This document shows, in pieces, positions 6,382 to 11,217 of a DNA stretch of 11,217 bases. This stretch comes from Simkania sp. GTDB taxonomy: Bacteria > Chlamydiota > Chlamydiia > Chlamydiales > Simkaniaceae. The notes under the pieces are model-generated. The model had not been told where the DNA came from, searched no databases, and saw only the letters and a list, made by a program, of their open reading frames with translations. Each line of letters opens with the position of its first letter. The stretch's first letter is position 1. Both the position numbers and the translations under genes were made by a program. The stretch is taken from contig JANQJX010000066.1 in assembly GCA_028281425.1 (NCBI GenBank), forward strand, positions 1 through 11,217, in the 5' to 3' direction.

Positions 6382-7326
6382 ATGAAAATTGATAGAAAAA
6401 AATACAAAAAAAATCATCTAATATCAAAGTGTTATGATTTTGTTTGGATATGGATCTTATTTTATCCCTTTTTTTTGTGGGGAGAAGCAAAAGAACACTT
6501 TATTGAGCATCGGCAAGAGATAATTTTGGAAAGAAGATATGAAGAAAAAGATGCTGAAGGATTACGTATTTATGAAGACGTGATTTTAGATTGTGGCGAA
6601 TCAGGTCAAGCCCGTTTTACTATGAGTTTGCCAAAAAAAATTCCCCGAGAAGGGCTTCCTTGTGTTCTCATTGTTGGGGGATTGATGACTGGAAGAGAGA
6701 GTTTGCGCTTTATTCCAAGTCACGGGAAATATATCCTTGTTGCTTATGAATATGCAGAGGTATTAAAGAAGATAAATAAATTAGATGTTTTATGGAATCT
6801 ATTTAGAGTGCGTAAGGCAATTTTAGATGTTTCTCCTCAGCTTCTTTCTATTGTCAAATACTTGGAAAAGCAACCTTATGTTTGTAAGATTCCGATTGGT
6901 TTTATGGGATATAGTTTTGGTTCAACTTTTATTCCTGTGACCTTTGTCAATGCAAAGTATCAGTCGATTCCTCTGAAATATGGAGTGATGGCTTATGGAG
7001 GGGCTGGACTTTATCTCCTTTTCCGATCAAATCTCCCTTTACCTCATTTTCTTAAAAGTCCTGTTGCTAATATTGCAGCTGCTCTTTTTAAACCGATCGA
7101 TCCTATTCTTTATGCACCAAAAATGAAAGGAGAGTTTTTGATTATTAATGGGATTTATGATAAGCAAATTCCATTTGCAGCTGCGAAGAGATTGCAAGAG
7201 CTTGTTCCTCAGCCTAAAACCATTATCAATCTAAAAACCGATCATATGCATCCCGATAATAAAGAGTTGACTTTACGTTTAATCGATTTGAGCCGCAATT
7301 GGTTGGAAGAAAAGTGGGAACAATGA
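6382..7326 (+). CDS. alpha/beta hydrolase with N-terminal membrane anchor or signal
   Basis: The 314-residue protein has an alpha/beta-hydrolase core. After a basic N-terminus comes a strongly hydrophobic segment at about 19-33 ending in FLWGEA, which would export or anchor the enzyme. The oxyanion strand region VLIVGGLMTGR lies at 95-105, the nucleophile elbow GYSFG at 176-180 (Ser178), a likely acid Asp260 in NGIYDKQIP, and the catalytic histidine H288 or H290 in TDHMHP. The triad looks complete, so it is probably an active esterase, lipase or peptidase-like hydrolase; the substrate cannot be read from sequence. The ATG immediately follows an in-frame TAA, so it is the earliest possible start, although no Shine-Dalgarno site is evident. 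It converges with the ATPase gene, whose stop is only 53 bases away. Confidence 0.85.
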   Translation: MKIDRKKYKKNHLISKCYDFVWIWILFYPFFLWGEAKEHFIEHRQEIILERRYEEKDAEGLRIYEDVILDCGESGQARFTMSLPKKIPREGLPCVLIVGGLMTGRESLRFIPSHGKYILVAYEYAEVLKKINKLDVLWNLFRVRKAILDVSPQLLSIVKYLEKQPYVCKIPIGFMGYSFGSTFIPVTFVNAKYQSIPLKYGVMAYGGAGLYLLFRSNLPLPHFLKSPVANIAAALFKPIDPILYAPKMKGEFLIINGIYDKQIPFAAAKRLQELVPQPKTIINLKTDHMHPDNKELTLRLIDLSRNWLEEKWEQ

Positions 7327-7379
7327 AAGGGATTTGCAAAAAAAGAGGGGAATTAAATTTCATCTTAACCCGAAAAAGG

Positions 7380-9893
7380 TTATTTATGCTCTTGGAACTG
7401 ATGTGGATGGGAATGAGGGTGGAAGGGAGTTGATGTTTGTTCGAAAAAATTTTTTGTATACCCTTTCAAACTCATGCATTTGTAGAGCATTTTTTTTGTA
7501 AGTAGGCATATTCCAAACCAGATGAGAATATAAATCCATGAAAGACCGACATAAGTCCAGCCGATTCCAATAAAATCATGTGTCCCAAGTCCATAAACCG
7601 AAATAAGAGTTCCAACAATTTGAGAAAAAAGAGTTGCTAAGACAAACTTCCATTCGGGAAGAGGAGAGTCAAATAAAGCTCCTTGATTACGGGTGAGATA
7701 GATCGTCAAATTTCCTCCACATAAAATCGCAAGAAAAGCAAGTGTTCGGCTTTTTTCAAGATCAAAATGCCAAAGTTTTTGCCCGATCCAAAATAAACCA
7801 AAGGTTGAAATTACGCCTATAATCGAAAGGCCAATAGCGAGAATGAAAACCTCCTTCATATTCCATAAAACAGGCTTTTTTTCAACCGTCATATGATCAT
7901 AAGCAATCATCATAATGGGAATATCATTGAGAAGGGCAATTAAAATGATCATCACAGCGCTTAAAGGATGGGTATGAAATAGGGTCATGGCTAAAAAAAG
8001 AAAAAAAAGAAGACGACAAGTTTCAGAGATCCGATACATCGCGTAGCTTTTCATTCTCCCAAAAATCCGACGCGCTTCATCAATTGCTTTTTTTATCACA
8101 AGCAGTCCTGGTTCTGTTAAGATTAAATCAGCTGCAGCACGTGCTGCATCTGTTGCGTTACTTACTGCAATCCCAATATTTGCTTGTTTAAGAGCTGGGG
8201 CATCATTGACACCATCTCCTGTCATTCCAACAGTATGTTGTTTCTTTTGCAAATCTTTGACAATTTCAAACTTGTGTTCTGGAAAAACTTCAGAAAACCC
8301 ATCAGCTTCTTCGAGCATTTTTTCTTTATTCCCTTCAGAGTCATGAGGAGAATCGAGCTTTTGGGCTGAAAATATGGAAGTCCCAAGTCCAATCTTTTTA
8401 GCGATTTCTATTGCAATTGAAGTATGGTCTCCTGTAATCATTTTAACTTTGACCCCCATCTCTTTTGCTTTTTCAATCGTTTGTTGCGTATCTTCCCTAG
8501 GAGGATCAAGAAGAGAAATCAGCCCTAAAAAGGTCCATTGTGTTCCATCTTTTTTTGCGACGCCTAAAGTGCGTAGTCCACGTTTGGCGCATTGATGAAT
8601 CATATCATTGATTTTTTGAAGTTTGGTTTCATCTAAAAGACATAATTTAGCAATGATTTGTGGAGCTCCTTTTGAGACATAAAAAAGCTTTCCATTTTTT
8701 TCTTCAACAGCAGCTTCTGTACGTTTATTCACCGGATCAAAAGGGGTAAACTGAGTTTTTTTATAATCTGAGAGTATTTGCTTTTCTTTAAAATGAGATA
8801 AAATTGCTTGATCAATTGGATCTTCTCCTTTTAAATCAGAAGCGAGAAGCGCATATAGAAAAAGGTGGTGTTCATCTTGTTCAAAACAAATACTTTCTCC
8901 AACTTTTAATTCATTTTTTGTTAAAGTTCCCGTTTTATCAGAGCAAAGAAGATCCATGCTTGCAAGCTCTTCTATAGCAATTAATTTAGAAACAATCGCT
9001 TTGAGTTTCGCCATTCGATTAGCTCCGATTGCCATTGTCATCGATAAGACAGCGGGAAGCGCAACTGGAATTCCGGCGATGACAAGTACGAGCAAGAAAA
9101 TAGCCAAATTTCCAAAGTCAAGATGAGAAGTTTGCGTGATTTCCATTTTAAAGAGGGTGGTAATCATTAAAATTGCTGCAATTCCAAGTGTCATAAAGAT
9201 TAAAAAATGGCCAATTTTCAAAACAGCTTGTTGAAAATGGGAAATAGTTTTAGCACCAGCAACTAATTTTGCTGTCTTTCCAAAAAAAGTGTGCGTACCA
9301 GTTTTTACAACAATTCCGCTCATTTCTCCTAATTTGGCAATGGTTCCTGAAAGGGTCATATCGCCTACTTTTTTATTGACTGGAAGAGACTCTCCTGTAA
9401 GTGCAGACTGATCGACAGATAAATAGCTTCCTTCAAAGAGCTTGATATCTGCAGGGATAATATTTCCAAGTTGAATAGAGACAATATCGCCTGGGACAAG
9501 TTTTTTTGCTTCAACTGTTTGCCAAACACCCTCGCGCAATACACGTGCTTTTAAAGCGAGTTTTTTCTTGAGTGCTTCGATAGCATTATTTGCTTTGTAT
9601 TCTTGGAAAAAACCAAGGGATGCATTGATGAATAAAAGGACAATGATCATAGTAAAATCAGGCCAGCGATTTAGATAGGCTGAAAGAAGCGCTGCGATTT
9701 CAATCATGAAAGGAATAGGACCATAAAAAAATGATAAAAAACGGAAAAACAGGCTCTTTTTTTTCATTTCTAATTGGTTGAATCCGTAAGTTTTTAGTCT
9801 TTTTTGAGACTCATCAGATGTTAAACCTTGATGTAAATCTGTTTTGAGTTTCTTACATAGATCTTCAATGGAGAGGTCTTCATCACTACCCAT
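7380..9893 (-). CDS. plasma-membrane-type proton-pumping P-type ATPase (P3A)
   Basis: This ATP-driven cation pump resembles fungal, plant and archaeal plasma-membrane H+-ATPases. The 837 residues show the full domain order: N-terminal cytosolic part, M1-M2 (about 58-95), actuator TGES at 166-169, M3-M4 with PVALP at 276-280, phosphorylation motif DKTGTLT at 319-325, FDPVNKRTEA at 385-394, nucleotide-binding KGAP at 408-411, MITGD at 485-489, TGDGVNDAP at 558-566 and C-terminal helices from about 620. By motif alignment N90, R627 and D657 match N106, R655 and D684 of Arabidopsis AHA2, residues important for proton transport. This favours H+ over Ca2+ or heavy metals. The tail carries HPHSHPH (825-831), an unusual His cluster. 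AAGGG precedes the ATG by six bases. No auto-inhibitory plant-type C-domain is present. Confidence 0.92.
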   Translation of the reverse strand: MGSDEDLSIEDLCKKLKTDLHQGLTSDESQKRLKTYGFNQLEMKKKSLFFRFLSFFYGPIPFMIEIAALLSAYLNRWPDFTMIIVLLFINASLGFFQEYKANNAIEALKKKLALKARVLREGVWQTVEAKKLVPGDIVSIQLGNIIPADIKLFEGSYLSVDQSALTGESLPVNKKVGDMTLSGTIAKLGEMSGIVVKTGTHTFFGKTAKLVAGAKTISHFQQAVLKIGHFLIFMTLGIAAILMITTLFKMEITQTSHLDFGNLAIFLLVLVIAGIPVALPAVLSMTMAIGANRMAKLKAIVSKLIAIEELASMDLLCSDKTGTLTKNELKVGESICFEQDEHHLFLYALLASDLKGEDPIDQAILSHFKEKQILSDYKKTQFTPFDPVNKRTEAAVEEKNGKLFYVSKGAPQIIAKLCLLDETKLQKINDMIHQCAKRGLRTLGVAKKDGTQWTFLGLISLLDPPREDTQQTIEKAKEMGVKVKMITGDHTSIAIEIAKKIGLGTSIFSAQKLDSPHDSEGNKEKMLEEADGFSEVFPEHKFEIVKDLQKKQHTVGMTGDGVNDAPALKQANIGIAVSNATDAARAAADLILTEPGLLVIKKAIDEARRIFGRMKSYAMYRISETCRLLFFLFLAMTLFHTHPLSAVMIILIALLNDIPIMMIAYDHMTVEKKPVLWNMKEVFILAIGLSIIGVISTFGLFWIGQKLWHFDLEKSRTLAFLAILCGGNLTIYLTRNQGALFDSPLPEWKFVLATLFSQIVGTLISVYGLGTHDFIGIGWTYVGLSWIYILIWFGICLLTKKMLYKCMSLKGYTKNFFEQTSTPFHPHSHPHQFQEHK

Positions 9894-10205
9894 ATTTTAC
9901 CCTTAAAATTTTTTATTGATCCATGAACTTATTTTCACATATAAAAAATTAGAGAGGAAGTAAAAAGACAGACTCTTTCTCGATTTTTCACCCCCTTTTT
10001 CGAAAAGGTGTGCGCGATTGTTTTTGGAAAAAGCAAGACATTTCCATTAGAATAGGGTTCATGCGATCCATTAAAATGGAAGTCATTTAGGATCAATGAG
10101 GCGATAAAAATTCGCTGCTACAAGTGATCAAGATGATGATTTTCCAGTTCAAGACAGTCCCAGAAATAAAGCATGCAGATTTTTAGAGTCATAGAGGTTA
10201 AAGAA
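9894..10205. other. divergent intergenic region between ATPase and phosphoesterase genes
   Basis: These 312 bases serve two divergent genes. They contain the ATPase ribosome site (AAGGG on the minus strand, 9900-9904), a TTTTCGAAAA palindrome near 9997-10007, a candidate + strand promoter (10024-10053), the inverted repeat TCCATT-AA-AATGGA (10067-10080) and the phosphoesterase Shine-Dalgarno AGAGG (10193-10197). Short frames here are interrupted and I support no gene. Confidence 0.45.
10024..10053 (+). promoter_or_regulatory. candidate promoter of the phosphoesterase gene
   Basis: TTGGAA (10024-10029) and TAGAAT (10048-10053) are separated by 18 bases; the -10 has five of six consensus bases and the -35 four of six. 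The predicted start near 10060 would put the inverted repeat TCCATT-AA-AATGGA (10067-10080) at the beginning of the transcript and leave a leader of about 145 bases. This is a moderate match in AT-rich DNA. Confidence 0.3.
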
Positions 10206-10786
10206 ATGGTGCAAAAAAAAATCATGAAAAAAGGTCAAAAAACCTTAAAAAAAAAAAGAATTCAAAAAAGGCTTCATTTGTAGTTCAAAAGCATTTAGCT
10301 ACTCATCTTCATTATGATTTTCGTTTAGAGTTGAATGGGATGATGAAGTCGTGGGTGATTCCAAAAGGGCCTTCTCTTAATCCTCGAGTACGTTCTTTGG
10401 CGATTTTGACAAAGGATCACTCTCTTTCTTATAAAAATTTTGAGGGAGTGATCCCAGTTGGCAAGTATGGAGCTGGAATTGTGATGGTTTGGGATAGGGG
10501 AACTTATGTGAGTATCAAAAAAAACCAAAAAGATGAGTGCTTGTCGATGGCGAGTTGTTTGCGTCTAGGAGTCATTGAAATAGATTTGAAAGGTAAAAAA
10601 TTAAGAGGAAAATTTGCCCTTATTCGAATCGAAGGAAAGCATTGGCTACTCATTAAAATGAAAGATGCTTACGCAAACTCTTCGATAAATCTCGTAACAT
10701 CTAAAGCCCGTTCCGTGAAATCCAATAGAACTCTTGAGCAAATTCGCAGAAAATTTGATTCCAAGCTGAAAAGCAAAAAAAATTAA
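10206..10786 (+). CDS. LigD-type DNA 3'-phosphoesterase, apparent frameshift in an 11-A tract
   Basis: The product resembles the stand-alone 3'-phosphoesterase domain of DNA ligase D, which trims 3' phosphates and ribonucleotides at breaks. The body (from 10259, stop 10784-10786) contains FVVQKHLATHLHYDFRLE, the DHSLSY motif and GKYGAG followed by VMVWDRGTY. Residues equivalent to Pseudomonas LigD H42, H48, D50, R52, H84 and Y88 are all present (codons at 10292, 10310, 10316, 10322, 10418 and 10430). This frame has no start codon before a TTG at 10331, which would cut off the first four catalytic residues, and it is closed by TAA at 10199. The only well-placed start, ATG 10206 behind AGAGG, is in another frame that stops at 10281-10283. 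A -1 shift, or one extra A, in the 11-A run at 10247-10257 joins them into about 192 residues, a normal length. It is either a slippage-expressed gene, a recent pseudogene or a sequencing error. Confidence 0.85.
10247..10257 (+). repeat. 11-A homopolymer tract at the frame junction
   Basis: Eleven consecutive A residues lie in the basic N-terminal linker of the phosphoesterase, between the start frame and the catalytic frame. Other A runs nearby are 10213-10221 (nine) and two of six. Tracts of this length are known sites of RNA polymerase slippage in AT-rich bacteria and also of sequencing and replication errors. Confidence 0.8.
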
Positions 10787-10875
10787 AATAAAAAGAGAGC
10801 GGTTTTTACGTGCTGCTGATTTGTAAATGTAATCACTTGGCGAGCATCCTACTTGCGTGTTATTGGCTTTTTGAA

Positions 10876-10897
10876 TCACTCACCTTACGCAAAAAAG
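10876..10897 (+). repeat. 22-base direct repeat R2, copy 1
   Basis: This block has core ACTCACCTTACGC followed by six A and a G, and is identical over 22 bases to 11095-11116. Flanks diverge on both sides. On the minus strand the block reads F-L-R-K-V-S and is followed by a stop within six codons in both copies. Confidence 0.75.
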
Positions 10898-10988
10898 GTT
10901 CTATCCTTAACATAAATTTGAAGCAAAGAAAAGCTCTAAAGATCTATCCTTCGCCTCGCTTCAAAAAATCTCATCTCTTTATCCTACT

Positions 10989-11018
10989 CTATAGAGAAAA
11001 TTGGGAGCAATTTGGGGT
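10989..11018 (+). repeat. dispersed repeat R1, copy 2
   Basis: This is the partner of 4838-4867, with 27 of 30 bases identical. Here the frame reads Y-R-E-N-W-E-Q-F-G-V without interruption and stops at 11026-11028, so this copy is nearer to the ancestral coding form. It probably derives from the 3' end of a multicopy gene such as a transposase; the family is not recognised. Confidence 0.65.
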
Positions 11019-11094
11019 AAATATCTAGCAAGTGCTTTTAAGTCATTTTTTCTCCTTAAGTCAGGAAAAAAAATTCTTTCAAGTTTCTTTGACG

Positions 11095-11116
11095 TCACTC
11101 ACCTTACGCAAAAAAG
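11095..11116 (+). repeat. 22-base direct repeat R2, copy 2
   Basis: Identical to 10876-10897 and 219 bases downstream in the same orientation. It lies just past the stop (11122-11124) of a minus-strand frame that enters from the window edge, which could place it in that gene's 3' untranslated region. Confidence 0.75.
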
Positions 11117-11217
11117 AGAGCTTATTGTTGTAAATTCTTTAATTCTTGAAATGCCATTTGATTTGCTCTGATGATGAGTTTATATTTCAAAGAAAAATGG
11201 CTTAACTTTGTCTTCAC

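Larger units (their letters stand above)
10787..11217. other. gene-free tail with repeats and probable gene relics
   Basis: No supported gene lies in these 431 bases. They contain two exact copies of a 22-base repeat (10876 and 11095) and the better-preserved copy of repeat R1 (10989). A + strand frame (10810-11028, GTG start) runs through the first 22-base copy and R1, ending YRENWEQFGVNI, but has no ribosome site or recognisable domain. On the minus strand an open frame enters from the window edge and stops at 11122-11124 after 31 codons; it could be the end of a gene beyond the window. I see no clear intrinsic terminator after the phosphoesterase. Confidence 0.45.

Noticed and set aside
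6221..6490. 89-codon minus-strand frame opposite the 93-aa and hydrolase genes
   Set aside because: It overlaps the starts and ends of two better-supported + strand genes and has poly-Leu/Phe character typical of an antisense shadow.
7365..7384. AACC...GGTT hairpin between convergent hydrolase and ATPase genes
   Set aside because: Only a 4-bp stem with no T-run; too weak to call a terminator.
10810..11028. 72-codon + strand frame ending YRENWEQFGVNI
   Set aside because: GTG start without a ribosome site, no recognisable domain, runs through two repeat families; better read as a relic than as a gene.
11122..11217. Minus-strand frame entering from the window edge, 31 codons before TAA
   Set aside because: It could be the end of a gene outside the window, but 31 open codons occur by chance and no family is recognisable.
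1..11217. CRISPR arrays, tRNA, rRNA, riboswitches, toxin-antitoxin or phage-defence modules
   Set aside because: No regularly spaced repeats, cloverleaf or conserved RNA motifs, and no nuclease/toxin pair were seen on either strand.

Overview
The window is AT-rich bacterial DNA with short intergenic spaces, good Shine-Dalgarno sites and a mix of housekeeping genes, lineage-specific proteins of unknown function and decayed repeats. The zwf/pgl linkage, an Inc-like two-helix membrane protein, small anonymous helical proteins and a fragment resembling an IS982 transposase best fit a Chlamydia-related (Parachlamydiales-type) obligate intracellular bacterium. This assignment is inferred from protein style and gene content; no rRNA or other phylogenetic marker lies in the window.

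Layout. Bases 1-278 hold a short transposase-like N-terminal fragment and then no convincing gene. An unrecognised 246-aa protein follows on the + strand (279-1019). A minus-strand oxidative pentose-phosphate operon occupies 4590 down to 1126 in the order zwf, opcA, pgl: glucose-6-phosphate dehydrogenase, its OpcA assembly/activation factor and 6-phosphogluconolactonase. opcA and pgl overlap by 10 bases, and pgl uses a TTG start behind a strong Shine-Dalgarno site. Bases 4591-5028 form a gene-free stretch with a decayed repeat copy, a palindrome and a good intrinsic terminator for the next gene. A minus-strand two-helix membrane protein (5029-5745) has a near-consensus sigma70 promoter with inverted repeats in it and just downstream. 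Two + genes follow: a small helical protein (5983-6264) and an exported or membrane-anchored alpha/beta hydrolase (6382-7326). Convergent to them is a large P-type ATPase of the plasma-membrane proton-pump type (7380-9893, minus). After a 312-base spacer comes a LigD-type 3'-phosphoesterase (10206-10786, +). Its start and its catalytic body lie in different frames joined across an 11-A tract. The last 430 bases contain repeats and gene relics but no gene I can support.

How the genes work together. zwf, opcA and pgl form one unit that makes 6-phosphogluconate and NADPH, with OpcA as the built-in control point. The proton ATPase could energise the membrane or manage pH in a vacuole. The phosphoesterase is a DNA 3'-end cleaning domain normally found in bacterial end joining, but no ligase or Ku is visible here. 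The main points for follow-up are the frameshifted phosphoesterase, opcA inside the zwf-pgl pair, the Inc-like gene and its promoter, and two families of short repeats, one of which links 4.8 kb with 11.0 kb.
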